Positions 43,901 to 53,315 of a DNA stretch of 64,000 nucleotides are shown here, one piece after another (position 1 is the stretch's first letter; the number at the start of each line of letters is the position of its first letter). The notes under the pieces were generated by a model. That model did no database searches. It was not told where the DNA came from and saw only the letters and a program-made list of their open reading frames with translations. Location of the stretch: positions 7,066-71,065 of the forward strand of contig NZ_CACSIP010000076.1 in the NCBI RefSeq assembly GCF_902705885.1. Reading direction: 5' to 3'. Source of the stretch: Mycolicibacterium austroafricanum (GTDB taxonomy: Bacteria > Actinomycetota > Actinomycetes > Mycobacteriales > Mycobacteriaceae). The position numbers and the translations under genes are program-made.

Positions 43901-44358
43901 AAGCGAAGTTGCAGGAAATCCAGCAGGTACCCCGCGCGCAACTTCACCCCGAGAGTCTCCGTGCTGGAGTTTACGAGGCGTTCTGCCGACGTCGTGAATG
44001 GGTGTCGACAGGGTGGTCGACGAACTATGCGCAGCAGCTGTCGTTCGTGGTGAATCCGATCAAGAAAGTTTCGCGGCCCTCCTATGAAGCAGTGGCCGCT
44101 CGGTGCGAACGAGTGCGCCGAATCGACCACACCGAGAATCCCTGGATTCTGATGTCGGTCGAATCGCTGACCTTGGCTTTGCTCGCGAGACTCGAAGCGC
44201 ACGGTCGTATCGGGGGCCAGTACCTCAACCGGGGGCTGCTCGTCGATTGGGCGCGGCTGGCGCAACTGTGCCCGGTCATGGTGTCGAACGACATCCTGAT
44301 CGCGGAGGCCCTGATTCTTCATGAACGGCGTGTTGATTTCGTTGGAGAGGGTGTATGA
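40987..44358 (+). CDS. Large unknown defence-type protein (DruH-like candidate)
   Basis: A 1123-aa protein. Residues 1-240 are helical and the middle 500 residues are mostly beta strand with several Ig-like stretches. The C-terminal 250 residues are helical again (RFEGLIELLEENPRRALESL, LIRSELVNQDYSAEETLNEL). No catalytic motif was recognised. It is coupled to the DUF1998 helicase by ATGA. Druantia type III is defined by a large unknown protein (DruH) next to a DUF1998 helicase (DruE); size and order fit, but I cannot confirm homology. ATG at 40987 is preferred over TTG at 40984. Confidence 0.5.
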   Translation: MSLSAWMSDHEHEWRERLKPVRLVVESDFTADEVRAAHKRYGAAARQLFLRGWTYEQFIKRFPALTVFVLVGHAALEYDQGRYWDSFWDELGMGRDADFENELRAKLFGLLDKFSLARSPRIERERAFRYVMTLTMHAGIPAHCLADLLLVINTHISQGRPATGAAVVEWLEEPGKEHRLDTLDVPVRNFLLNGAEFAIDILDRIIEFVEAAAADPTLLDRYLDSSTTGLPDVLLHELIKQLREEPLDFEPKRLTSRGSRQPAITYDVDDDEIVLELPAPGADPDLPWRVSFDGDVRHVRPTRKWGGDAQSAKTAVPGPVREIVMAHPSVPSMSLPLVVKSDPLLVFEKSGRWVPRRDGLKDCAWAIFPEAYALVDSYTKEAVEASDMGSPAGWRGWRSVFVELDDIAGLQLLAADGTEIGSPRTVRKDARPSFRLGEAIPGVYSADGRTVYGSRPWVMLPPSHSDPGPEWTVRVRRLGEPEWLVEEKWRAEGVETCVDPLDEAETSQLGLFEIVVTGPLGSDARCVVFMAEGLTATFDTWVRVPQDGGLSPCTADVSAESFTVLPAQPIAFDSRRLDAQAQLEDNKNAVALVVRPPHVEIRSGEVGSPAAWRMTAEVCDPEDFAQNRFVAIRAPGIDSVVFGYVSPHGDLLQGDPSPRRRQGDVFECRTQQFADTVRSHPAGRIVATLTSSDASVEVAVLHAQPKRLASDVRLDEDKLIFSDIADLDDLAVYVWSTTAPWRPAEVLTVVDGTAALPSFLIEAGALRCQLFVDDPWMLIEPPSTPSDSAFNVEQWGWREDGTPAEVKLSRYLGSERSAPKEVGAIPEVWAAMAQLHADSRTDRFEGLIELLEENPRRALESLGDSTIAAGDKMAMLIRSELVNQDYSAEETLNELHAHPWFGCMVELADLPSLFHRRDEVREERKQTLAYLRDRGGLPLIDLLRTGMNSHADWACFDDNVYRWTRVDGAQIEAKLQEIQQVPRAQLHPESLRAGVYEAFCRRREWVSTGWSTNYAQQLSFVVNPIKKVSRPSYEAVAARCERVRRIDHTENPWILMSVESLTLALLARLEAHGRIGGQYLNRGLLVDWARLAQLCPVMVSNDILIAEALILHERRVDFVGEGV

Positions 44359-47300
44359 ACGACCGACTCGACCCGCTTGACACCGCTCGACAGATCGAGA
44401 GCTCCTACAAGCGCTACCTCAAAACCCTTCTCGCACCGCGGGATGAGGCGCTCGCAACAGCCTTCGACGCCGAGATCGATTCCAGCACGATGCTCACCAA
44501 GGGCCCGATCCTGGAGCTGACACCTCCCTATGAAACGGGCTCGACAAGCCGCGAGTTGATCGAACAAGGTGTCCTGCATCGAGACTTCGCCCGTCTGCAC
44601 AGCGACGCCTTCTCCCTCGATCAACCCCTGTATGTGCACCAGGAAACTGCGATCCGCAAGTTCGTCGCCGGTCGAAACCTCGTTGTGAGTACTGGCACGG
44701 GGTCCGGTAAGACCGAAAGCTTCCTCATCCCGATCATCAACTCGCTGCTGGCGGAATCAGCACGAGGTGCCCTCGGCCCCGGAGTCAGGGCGCTGCTGCT
44801 CTACCCGATGAACGCATTGGCGAACGACCAGCTCAAGCGCCTGCGCGCAGTACTTGCCGCCATCCCCGAGATTACGTTCGGTCGCTACACCGGCGAAACC
44901 AGCGAAGAGGAACGGAAAGCGGAGAATGAGTTTCTGCAGTTGAATCCGGGCGCGCGTCGCCTGCCCAACGAGCTACTGAGTCGCGACGAGATGCGTAGTT
45001 CACCGCCGCACCTGCTGCTGACCAACTACGCGATGCTCGAGTACCTTCTGCTGCGTCCCGCGGACATCGATCTGTTCGACGGGCCGTACGCGGGTACGTG
45101 GCGGTACATCGTCATGGATGAAGCCCATGTCTACGACGGCGCCCAGGGGACCGAGGTTGCGCTTCTCCTTCGTCGTCTGAAACAGCGCGTTGCGCCGGGT
45201 ACGGATCTGCAGTGCATTGCGACTTCGGCGTCGCTGACCGGCTCGCTGCGCGGTGACCCGCGTGGCGAGGCAATGGAGTTCGCCTCCAACCTCTTCGACG
45301 CGAGCTTCGAGTACGTCGATGGCGATCCTGGTAGGCAGGATCTCGTCGAGCCGACGCGAAAGAAGCATCTCCAGACGCCGACATGGCGGCTGTCCGGCGA
45401 GCAGTTGCTTGCTCTTCGTGACCATTCGATGCGGATCGAGGATGTCGGTCCGGCGGGCATGGAGCCGGCAGAGGCTCTGCACTTCGAAGAGTCGATCATC
45501 ACGCTCAAGGAATCCCTGGGCGGGGGTCCGGGTGACGTGCGTCGACTCAGAGAGCGCCTCTGGCCCGGTGACGACCTGTCAGAGGAGAAGCTCGACGCCT
45601 TGGTCGGTCTGGGCAGCCGCGTCAAGGACGAGTCCGGTCACCCGGTGCTCTCCGCTCGTTACCACTTGTTCGTGCGTGCCACCGAAGGCGCTTTCGTCAG
45701 TTTCGACGACGACGGCCCGAGAATCTTCCTCGGCCGCCACGAAGTCGACCCAGATACTGGCCGAGCAGTGTTCGAGTTCGGTACGTGCACGCGATGCGGT
45801 GCCGTGCACCTGGCCGGCGAACTCGAACGTGAAGGTCACGAGGAGTTCTTCCGACCATCGAAAAAGGCCGACGGCTCGGTAAATTGGTTGGTACTTGCCG
45901 ATGTCGATCAAGACATCATGGTCGACGAGGACGAAGTCACTCTCTCCGACGAAGAGACCAAGTCCAAGACTGATCCAACGACGAGGCGACTGTGCACCGC
46001 GTGCGGGTTGCTGATCGACGCGAACGCCACCACCTGCCCTATCGCCAGTTGTGGGAGCGGCCAGCTGCTCCTGGTGCGCGAGCATCCGCGAGCCAAACGC
46101 GTGATGACGCGCTGCACCGAGTGCGGCACACAGTCCCGCCAGGGTGTTCGTCGATTGAGAACCGACGTGAATGCCGCTCCGGCGGTCGTGACGACCGCGC
46201 TCTACCAACAGCTTCCCGAAGCCGTCGACGAGGCTGCCGACAATGTCGGCGGAGGTCGCAAGCTGCTGATGTTCTCCGACTCCCGCCAAGCGGCGGCTTT
46301 CGCAGCGCCCTACCTCGACCGGACGTACGCCCGGATGCTCGAGCGCCGCTATATCACTCAGGCGCTGCAGGATCCGGCTGCGGCCGCGGGCGAACTCAGC
46401 TTGCGTGACCTCGCAATCCTCACCCGCGAGCGAGCCGCGGAAGCGGGTCACTTCGAGCAGAAGATGGGCTCGATCGAGATGGCTCAAGCAGTGAACCAGT
46501 GGGTCACTGGCGAACTGATGACTCTGGAGACACGTCAGTCACTCGAAGGACTCGGTCTCATGCGCGTTTCGCTGCGTCGAGATGCGGTGACGCAGCTGCG
46601 AGGATTCACCTCCCTGGGCCTCAGCGACGACGAAGCATGGGCGTTGACCAACGAACTGGTCAAGACGGTCCGGCTGCAGGGCGCGATGACGGTGCTGGAA
46701 CGCGTCGACATCAAAGACGAGAGATTCGCGCCTCGCAACACTCGGGTCAGGATGCGGTCGACCGGATCGGACCGAGCCAAGCAGATCATCAGTTGGAATC
46801 CGAGCGGCGCTGGCACAACGAACAGCCGGATGACGTTCCTCCGCAAGGTGTTGGCCGAGCTATCCAACGAGACTTCCGCGGAGCGTGTCCTCGACGGCTG
46901 CTGGCGTCTACTCGAGTCTTCCGGATTCCTCACCGCCGAGTCGGACCGCGTACTGGGCCAGGTCTACCAGGTCGATCACACGATGTTGTCGGTAACGGAC
47001 GGCGCCGCGTGCCCGTGGTACCGATGTGACACCTGCCGTCTTGTGACGGCCTTCTCGGTCCGGGACTTGTGTCCCAACAGCCGATGCACCGGGAGACTCA
47101 AACCCTATGAGATCCCGGCACCGGACTCAGACGCCAACCACTATCGCGTCGTGTATCAGACGATGAACCCCGCTCCGCTGCGAGCACACGAGCACACCGC
47201 GCAATGGGATTCGCGAACAGCGGCCAACATCCAGCGGGAGTTCATCTCCGGCAAGGTCAACGTCTTGTCGTGCTCGACCACCTTCGAGCTCGGAGTCGAT

Positions 47301-48989
47301 GTCGGCGACCTCCAGTCTGTCGTGATGCGAAACATGCCACCGAAGACGGCCAACTATGTTCAGCGGGCGGGTCGGGCGGGCCGCCGTGCTTCCTCGGCCG
47401 CCTTGGTGGTCACCTACGCCAATAGGTCTGCCCACGACCTCGCAAAATACCAAGAGCCCAATTCCATGATCGCTGGGCAGATGCGCATCCCATGGGTGCC
47501 TGTCGACAACCCGCGGATTGCCCGTCGGCACGCCCACTCGATCGCATTGGCAGCGTACTTTCGGCACTGTTATCAAACGCGGAATGAGAAGTGGAAGAAT
47601 GCCGGAGCGTTCTTCTCACGCCAAGAGGGCGAGACGGATTCCCCAGCCAGTCGCGTCAGCCATTTCTTGTCACCAGTCCCCGAGGCCGTCAGAGAAGCAT
47701 TGCGAGTTGCTCTACCTCAGAGCGTTCATGCGGAGATCAGCGTGCACGACGGCAGCTGGGTCGACGAACTGGTGCAGCTGTTGGATTCCGAGGAACAGGA
47801 ACTCGTCAAGGACATCACTGACCTAGAGGATCGGATCCAGGCGGCGGCCAAGGAGCGAAAGTTCAGCTTGAGCAGGCGCCTCGACGACACGTTGAATACC
47901 GTTCGCGGTCGAGAACTGTTGGGCTATCTCGCAGCACGGAACATCCTTCCCAAATACGGGTTTCCGGTCGACACTGTGGAGCTCAGCACACTGCACTCCG
48001 CAGATCCCATCGGCCGTCAGTTGGAACTGTCGCGGGACCTCAGCCTGGCTATCTACGATTACGCCCCAGGTAACCAGGTGGTGGCTGGCGGAAAGCTGTG
48101 GACGTCGACCGGACTGAAGAAGCGGCCCGATCGGGAGCTCGACCATCATGAGTTCCGGGTCTGCCCGACATGCAAGAGATTCGAGCGTGGCCGCAGCTTC
48201 GACGGTTCGGACATCTGTCCGAGTTGTGGCGACGCGTTCAAGAGCGCCGGCACGCTCGTGATTCCGGAGTTCGGTTTCATCGCCGCTGGAGAGTCTGACG
48301 AAGTGGGCAGCTCGCCACCTCAACGCCGATGGCACGGTGACAGCTATGTCGAGACCCGCGGAGAAGACGCAAGTGTGCATCAGTGGTCTGGACCCAACGG
48401 GTTGAAAGTGACCGGCCGGGCAGGGGTGCGTGCCTGGCTAGCCGTGGTGTCCGACGGAGCTGGTGACGGCTTTCAGCTTTGTCAGTGGTGTGGCTGGGCG
48501 AGTGCGAAGGAACGTGGTGTGCGGGGTCCCAAGAAGCATCAGCGGCCAGACAACAACAAAGACTGCGGAGGACGCTTCGAGGTGGTGTCCCTCGGCCACC
48601 GGTACCAGTCGGACATCGCGGAATTCACTTTCGACGGTGTCCCTTATCGCTCCGACCAAGAAGCGATCTGGCTGTCGTCGCTATACGCGATGCTGGAGGG
48701 CGCATCGTATGCTCTGGAGATCAGCCGAGACGACATTGGCGGCGCGCTGTCCTGGAATGCCGAACATCGGCGGAGCATCGTCCTGTACGACACGGTTCCC
48801 GGCGGTGCCGGGGCAGCCAAGAAGATCGCTGAGAACGTCGGCGTCGTGGTGGAGGCTGCGGTCAAGCGGGTGAGTGACTGCGATTGCGGCGAGGAGACGT
48901 CGTGTTATGGCTGCCTGCGCACGTATAGGAACGCCCGCGATCATGAAAGGCTCTCGCGGGGTGCAGCATTACGGTTGCTGAGTCTCTGA
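44355..48989 (+). CDS. DEAH-box helicase with DUF1998-type C-terminus (DruE-like)
   Basis: A 1544-aa protein. It has Walker A STGTGSGKTES (about 112-122), VMDEAHVYDGAQGTE (DEAH at 255-258), a TSASLTGS motif III, and a helicase C region with NVLSCSTTFELGVDVGDLQS and YVQRAGRAGRRAS. Five or more Cys clusters (CTRCG; CTACG; CTECG; CDTC; CPTC...CPSC; CQWC) suggest several zinc sites. The C-terminus is DUF1998/MZB-like (LYDTVPGGAGAAKKIAENV, then CDCGEETSCYGCLRTYRNA). Such helicases are the core of Druantia (DruE), and DUF1998 also occurs in DISARM. It is probably an ATP-driven DNA translocase in phage defence. Confidence 0.75.
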   Translation: MNDRLDPLDTARQIESSYKRYLKTLLAPRDEALATAFDAEIDSSTMLTKGPILELTPPYETGSTSRELIEQGVLHRDFARLHSDAFSLDQPLYVHQETAIRKFVAGRNLVVSTGTGSGKTESFLIPIINSLLAESARGALGPGVRALLLYPMNALANDQLKRLRAVLAAIPEITFGRYTGETSEEERKAENEFLQLNPGARRLPNELLSRDEMRSSPPHLLLTNYAMLEYLLLRPADIDLFDGPYAGTWRYIVMDEAHVYDGAQGTEVALLLRRLKQRVAPGTDLQCIATSASLTGSLRGDPRGEAMEFASNLFDASFEYVDGDPGRQDLVEPTRKKHLQTPTWRLSGEQLLALRDHSMRIEDVGPAGMEPAEALHFEESIITLKESLGGGPGDVRRLRERLWPGDDLSEEKLDALVGLGSRVKDESGHPVLSARYHLFVRATEGAFVSFDDDGPRIFLGRHEVDPDTGRAVFEFGTCTRCGAVHLAGELEREGHEEFFRPSKKADGSVNWLVLADVDQDIMVDEDEVTLSDEETKSKTDPTTRRLCTACGLLIDANATTCPIASCGSGQLLLVREHPRAKRVMTRCTECGTQSRQGVRRLRTDVNAAPAVVTTALYQQLPEAVDEAADNVGGGRKLLMFSDSRQAAAFAAPYLDRTYARMLERRYITQALQDPAAAAGELSLRDLAILTRERAAEAGHFEQKMGSIEMAQAVNQWVTGELMTLETRQSLEGLGLMRVSLRRDAVTQLRGFTSLGLSDDEAWALTNELVKTVRLQGAMTVLERVDIKDERFAPRNTRVRMRSTGSDRAKQIISWNPSGAGTTNSRMTFLRKVLAELSNETSAERVLDGCWRLLESSGFLTAESDRVLGQVYQVDHTMLSVTDGAACPWYRCDTCRLVTAFSVRDLCPNSRCTGRLKPYEIPAPDSDANHYRVVYQTMNPAPLRAHEHTAQWDSRTAANIQREFISGKVNVLSCSTTFELGVDVGDLQSVVMRNMPPKTANYVQRAGRAGRRASSAALVVTYANRSAHDLAKYQEPNSMIAGQMRIPWVPVDNPRIARRHAHSIALAAYFRHCYQTRNEKWKNAGAFFSRQEGETDSPASRVSHFLSPVPEAVREALRVALPQSVHAEISVHDGSWVDELVQLLDSEEQELVKDITDLEDRIQAAAKERKFSLSRRLDDTLNTVRGRELLGYLAARNILPKYGFPVDTVELSTLHSADPIGRQLELSRDLSLAIYDYAPGNQVVAGGKLWTSTGLKKRPDRELDHHEFRVCPTCKRFERGRSFDGSDICPSCGDAFKSAGTLVIPEFGFIAAGESDEVGSSPPQRRWHGDSYVETRGEDASVHQWSGPNGLKVTGRAGVRAWLAVVSDGAGDGFQLCQWCGWASAKERGVRGPKKHQRPDNNKDCGGRFEVVSLGHRYQSDIAEFTFDGVPYRSDQEAIWLSSLYAMLEGASYALEISRDDIGGALSWNAEHRRSIVLYDTVPGGAGAAKKIAENVGVVVEAAVKRVSDCDCGEETSCYGCLRTYRNARDHERLSRGAALRLLSL

Positions 48990-49056
48990 TTTTCGCAGCT
49001 GAGGAAGGTTTGTGGGCGATGGTGGAAGCACATGAAAGTGATGGTGAATAGGTCAG

Positions 49057-50283
49057 ATGAAACTCTCGTCAGTGCGTCAAATACGAGGTGCACTGCGTGA
49101 GATTCCTGGCGCACTGCGGGATGAGCCTCTGCCGGAGGGCTCGGGTGTCGGCGACAGCCCTGGTACCCAGATCTGGATATCTGCCCCTGCTGTCGAGCGC
49201 TCGATGCCCTCGATGGATGCACTATCGGAAAGCGACATCGACTCTGAGCGCGGCGTGGCCGATGAACCGGCTGTCATCTTCGAAGTACCTCCCCATGTAA
49301 CTGACGACGACGTGCTGCATGCTCTCGGGGACGAACGAGTCGGAGAAATCGACAGACTGCTACAGCTGCGTGGGATCGATGCACTGGGCGCGTATCTCAC
49401 GTTCCATCAGCTAGCAGGTCAGTACGGAATCTACATACCATTCGAAGGCGTGCTCCTGATGGCCGCTCGTTCGTTCTGGGCCCTCGATCTCCCGCCTCAG
49501 CGGAAGTTGGAGCTCGCGTTTCACGCGATCCTGCGTCATGAGCTGTTCCACTTTGAAGCTGATTGCATGGTCGCAAACTGGGAGATGATCACCGGTGTCG
49601 AGGTGTACTGGTCGTCACGGCGACACCGAAACGGCAATGGATACATCGAAGCAGAAGAGGCACTGGCCAATGCCTACATGCTGAGGGGTTTCAAGCATCC
49701 CACGCGTCTTCTGTCGAATGCGCCCGGTGCGTACGCTGCTCTCAAGAAATTCTGCGAGAAGAAGCAGCCCGCCGGATACAAGGACGGGCCAAAGTACGCC
49801 AAGAATCGGACAGAGTTTCTGCGGGAGTGCAGCCGCCTATCGGATATGTACCACACGACATCCTCAGCCGCGTGGCATGTTCCCTACGAGCTCGACAAGC
49901 TGATCGTCTATCCGGACCCCGTACGGATCGATTGGACTCGTGTTCCCATCATCATCGAGGACCGGTACGGCCTGTTCGCCGAGCTCGGCATCACGCCCTC
50001 GTATTTTTCGATCGTCAACGACATCGAGGAGACCGACAACTTCTTGCGCGCATTCCGGAAGCTGGACCGGAGCATCCAGAAGCGCTGGAGTGACAGCAAA
50101 TCAGCCCTTTCACGGTCTACTGCCCTGAAGAGTCTTGACTTCAAGCAATGGAAGAAGGACGGCCCAGACTACTATTCGGTCCGAGTGGGCGGAAACTACC
50201 GAGTTCACCTCCGCTATGACCGCGACGACTCAAGGTGGTTCGCTGAAGCGATTGGGAACCACAAGACCATGGGCCACAAATGA
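49057..50283 (+). CDS. Metallopeptidase fused to RelE-like toxin domain
   Basis: A 408-aa protein. A gluzincin-type zinc site is visible: HELFHFEAD (residues 161-169) with IEAEEALANAY about 35 residues later supplying the third ligand. The C-terminal 75 residues (about 335-408) have WKKDGPDYYSVRV, GNYRVHLRYD and WFAEAIGNHKT, the strand pattern of RelE/HigB-type toxins. No adjacent antitoxin is seen. The gene follows the helicase after 67 nt and ends 23 nt from the convergent operon. The combination suggests a protease-controlled toxin effector; this is inference. Confidence 0.6.
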   Translation: MKLSSVRQIRGALREIPGALRDEPLPEGSGVGDSPGTQIWISAPAVERSMPSMDALSESDIDSERGVADEPAVIFEVPPHVTDDDVLHALGDERVGEIDRLLQLRGIDALGAYLTFHQLAGQYGIYIPFEGVLLMAARSFWALDLPPQRKLELAFHAILRHELFHFEADCMVANWEMITGVEVYWSSRRHRNGNGYIEAEEALANAYMLRGFKHPTRLLSNAPGAYAALKKFCEKKQPAGYKDGPKYAKNRTEFLRECSRLSDMYHTTSSAAWHVPYELDKLIVYPDPVRIDWTRVPIIIEDRYGLFAELGITPSYFSIVNDIEETDNFLRAFRKLDRSIQKRWSDSKSALSRSTALKSLDFKQWKKDGPDYYSVRVGGNYRVHLRYDRDDSRWFAEAIGNHKTMGHK

Positions 50284-50306
50284 ATTACGAGGTGTGTGCG
50301 CGCATC

Positions 50307-51017
50307 TCACTGCGGCCCTGAGTATGAGCCTCTTTGTCGCCGCCGATCTCTAGCACCATTGGTCAGCGCTTGGCCGCGTTTGAAGAGCGCGTACTCAACA
50401 TCTTCCGGCGTTCCATTCCAGGCCCGGTCACTCGACCATTTCTCCGCCAGCTCCAAGTAATATACGTAGTCCGCGCGCGATATGCCACCTGCGGCGAGGA
50501 TCCCTGTGCCTGCATCGTGCAGTGCAAGTAGAACATTGAGGTCCAGAATCAAAGGCCGGGGACGTAAGGAGTGCTGGTAACCCGCGAAATGGAGTAGCTT
50601 CGTTCCGAAAGCGTATCCGAGTCCGGGGATCTTGTGATTGTTGTGGAGTGCATACCAGCCGGCCTCGGCTCCGGCGGTCCGTGTCAGTTCGACTATCCTG
50701 CTGATGTTCTCGACCGGTGGGCTCTGGAGAAGTGATCGTTGAATTGGAAAGCGGACGTTGGTAGTTCCGTACCCCCACGCCATCGAGGCGTAGAACAGGT
50801 CTAGTGGGTCCGCGTCGGCGTACTCATGGACGAAGGAGCGGCGGATGCCTCCGTTCGTATCGACCTCGGAAGTCAACGCATCGAGTAGTGACGGTCGGGA
50901 ACTCAGAAAGCTCCTCCATGTGGGCGTCGCTTTCCAGGCATTGAGTTGTTCGCCGGCATCGCCGTACAACCGTGCCGAGAGGAATTCGGGAATATCGACC
51001 CGATTCGGGTTCGTCAT
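50307..51017 (-). CDS. OGG-like DNA glycosylase (HhH-GPD fold)
   Basis: A 236-aa protein. KIPGLGYAFGTKLLHFAGYQ has a helix-hairpin-helix-like turn, with the Lys expected for a glycosylase/lyase, and the PLILDLNV Asp follows. MAWGYGTTNVRFPI upstream also fits the group annotated as 8-oxoguanine DNA glycosylase OGG-fold proteins in actinobacteria. Start ATG at 51015-51017, coupled to the GmrSD-like gene by ATGA. In this setting it may remove modified bases (of phage DNA) rather than repair host damage; that is inference. Confidence 0.55.
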   Translation of the reverse strand: MTNPNRVDIPEFLSARLYGDAGEQLNAWKATPTWRSFLSSRPSLLDALTSEVDTNGGIRRSFVHEYADADPLDLFYASMAWGYGTTNVRFPIQRSLLQSPPVENISRIVELTRTAGAEAGWYALHNNHKIPGLGYAFGTKLLHFAGYQHSLRPRPLILDLNVLLALHDAGTGILAAGGISRADYVYYLELAEKWSSDRAWNGTPEDVEYALFKRGQALTNGARDRRRQRGSYSGPQ

Positions 51018-53302
51018 TTCACGCGACTCAAGTGAGGCGTGTAGCTGTAACCGAACTGCTCCAGCCGTCGTCTCGCCACTTCGACCTCAACCTCGCTGAA
51101 AAGCCCTGAAAAGTCAGGCTCGACAACGATCGCTTCGACGGTCAAGTCCATCCGACCTCGCTCCCAGAGCTCGGCAAAGCCATCTGACACAGCTGGCGCA
51201 GCGATCAGTTTTCGTGCTGTCTCGACTGGCCCATGCTGGGCGAGCATACTCCTGAAATAGGTTGCGTTATAGCCAGCTTCTGCGAAGGCGCGACGGTATG
51301 TGTCGCGCATTCTCTGCGCGAAAAGCTGTTCGACTTCGTTGTCGGTATCGCCGGTGTCGGCCACGTCGATCTCCGCCGCCGGTTCACCCGCGGCCGCCGC
51401 GCCCTTGTTCTCGACAAAGCCCAGGAGGGCATCGACGGACGTGAACACTTTGTAGCCCAGCTCTTCGAGGCGAGGAAGGTCGGCATCATCGGCGTCGAGT
51501 TCCAGAACCACAGGTGAACCCACGCCGAGCTGAAGTCCATCTGGCCAGAATGCTTCCGCCACAGCCAGTTCGGCTCCACTGGTGGGATCAGCTATCTCTG
51601 CGTCGAGTAAAGGCGAAGCAAAGCCCCGGCCCTCCAGTTCCTCGACGAGGACGCGAATTTGTTCGGCGCGGGGCTCGTCAACCGCCTCATCAGAGACCTG
51701 TAGGCGCTCTAACGCCACGCCGTCGTGTGGTGCGTCTGAGTTCCTTAGACTTTCGAGAAAGTTCTGCGCGGATGAGGCCAGCAGCTCACGACGTGCGGCG
51801 AGGAAGTCCAGGTATCGGTCTGCCCGCCACAGGTCAGGGTCAGTTGGTATCCATTGTGATTCGAGAACGCCGGGATGCTGGCTCTGTACCTTGGGCAGGT
51901 ATTCGGCCGGGTCACGCATGCCGATCTTGATGTTGGTGTCCTGCGTGAGGAAGCAGAAGTTCGCAATAGCGTTGATCTCGTTGCGGTCGAAGCCGTGCTT
52001 TCGCAGGAGCGCCTTCGGGAAGATGTGATGCACCTGCAGCGAAGTGAGTTTGCCGAGCAATTCGGCACGCAACTCCAGTCCGCTGCCGAAATCTCGGGCA
52101 CCATCGACACGCGTGAGCAGGTAGAGCAGCGGATAGAAGCGCGATCCGCGTGTCGCACCCGCGAAATCGTCCGGCCCGATGGTGAGTCGGCCGCCGCGGA
52201 CGCGCTCCAGGGTCGAGATGAGCGCGTCAACTCCACCACGTTCCAGCGCGTCGTAGTCCTGCTGCAAAACCGTTTCTGTCGATCCACTGAAGCGCCCCCA
52301 CAACGCGGAATGCACGTACCAGAAGAGAACCTTGTCTCGGTGGGCGCTGTCGGTGAATCCGCCTCCGTTGCGTTGCAACAGGAGTGTGATGACAGGAGTG
52401 GCATATCGGCCCATGAGTACTCGGTCGTGGTCAAGGCCGAGGCGGCCTGAGCTCGCGTCCAGGAACGTGCCGATGTGGTTGACCGACTCCTTGAGCGCGG
52501 CTTGGAACTCGTCCGCGGACACACCACTCAGTGACGAGAACAGCGCACGTCTTGTCGCGACCGCAGTCGCGTTGCGCAGCAACCAATCCAGCGAAAACCG
52601 GAATCCGGCCTTCCGCCAACGTTCGAGGTTGTCCCTCAACTCCTGTCGAGCTTCGGGCCATTCCGCACACAGTTTGGCCAGCGCTAGGTCTCCTTTGGAG
52701 AGCTTGGTGCCACCGGAGTTGACCTTGTTGAAGATGTCTACGACCTCGTCGACGGTCTTGCTGGCACCGGTGATCTTCTCCTGGTTGAAGTTGCGGTTCT
52801 CGATCTCCTTGATGCGATTCAGGCGTTCCAGATAGGTGTTCAGTACGTCCCGTTCGACGTTGGGGAAGGCCGTCAAATACTCGAACGGACCCTTGTCGAA
52901 TAGCTCTGTGACGTTCACCCACGTCGGCTCCCCGGACATCTTGGTCGGGGCGTAGAACTCGAATGACTCCGACTCCACGTTGAAATACAGGCCGGTGAAT
53001 GCGCTCGTGTCCCCCTCGAAGAAGGGCGGCGGAGTCCCGCGAATGACGCCGTACATGGATGTGACCCTTTGTTGACCGTCGAGCAGGAGCTGCCGAGTGC
53101 CGCTTCCCGCAGCGGCACCGCGGACGTGGATATCCTCCGAAGCGGTCTCCCACATGAGCAGGCCGCCGACGGGGTACCCACGGTACAGCGACCGCATCAG
53201 TCCGCGGACCTGGTCGCGGTTCCAGACATAGCCGCGCTGGAATTCGGGAAGAAGCACTGCGCCGGAATCGATCTCATCCAGCAGTGTCGACAGGCGGGTC
53301 AA
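51014..53302 (-). CDS. GmrSD-type DUF262-HNH protein
   Basis: A 762-aa protein. The DUF262 part has PEFQRGYVWNRDQV, LLLDGQQRVTSMYG (about 72-85) and FNKVNSGGTKLSKGDLALAK. The HNH part has LQVHHIFPKALLRKHGF (about 422-438) and a downstream Asn. GmrSD-like enzymes cut modified phage DNA. An extra 250-residue C-terminal region is unrecognised. CAGGAG 7 nt before TTG 53302 fixes the start, 13 nt after the helicase stop; a longer frame to 53500 would overlap that gene without homology. Confidence 0.75.
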   Translation of the reverse strand: MTRLSTLLDEIDSGAVLLPEFQRGYVWNRDQVRGLMRSLYRGYPVGGLLMWETASEDIHVRGAAAGSGTRQLLLDGQQRVTSMYGVIRGTPPPFFEGDTSAFTGLYFNVESESFEFYAPTKMSGEPTWVNVTELFDKGPFEYLTAFPNVERDVLNTYLERLNRIKEIENRNFNQEKITGASKTVDEVVDIFNKVNSGGTKLSKGDLALAKLCAEWPEARQELRDNLERWRKAGFRFSLDWLLRNATAVATRRALFSSLSGVSADEFQAALKESVNHIGTFLDASSGRLGLDHDRVLMGRYATPVITLLLQRNGGGFTDSAHRDKVLFWYVHSALWGRFSGSTETVLQQDYDALERGGVDALISTLERVRGGRLTIGPDDFAGATRGSRFYPLLYLLTRVDGARDFGSGLELRAELLGKLTSLQVHHIFPKALLRKHGFDRNEINAIANFCFLTQDTNIKIGMRDPAEYLPKVQSQHPGVLESQWIPTDPDLWRADRYLDFLAARRELLASSAQNFLESLRNSDAPHDGVALERLQVSDEAVDEPRAEQIRVLVEELEGRGFASPLLDAEIADPTSGAELAVAEAFWPDGLQLGVGSPVVLELDADDADLPRLEELGYKVFTSVDALLGFVENKGAAAAGEPAAEIDVADTGDTDNEVEQLFAQRMRDTYRRAFAEAGYNATYFRSMLAQHGPVETARKLIAAPAVSDGFAELWERGRMDLTVEAIVVEPDFSGLFSEVEVEVARRRLEQFGYSYTPHLSRVK

Positions 53303-53315
53303 TGGTTTCTCCTGA

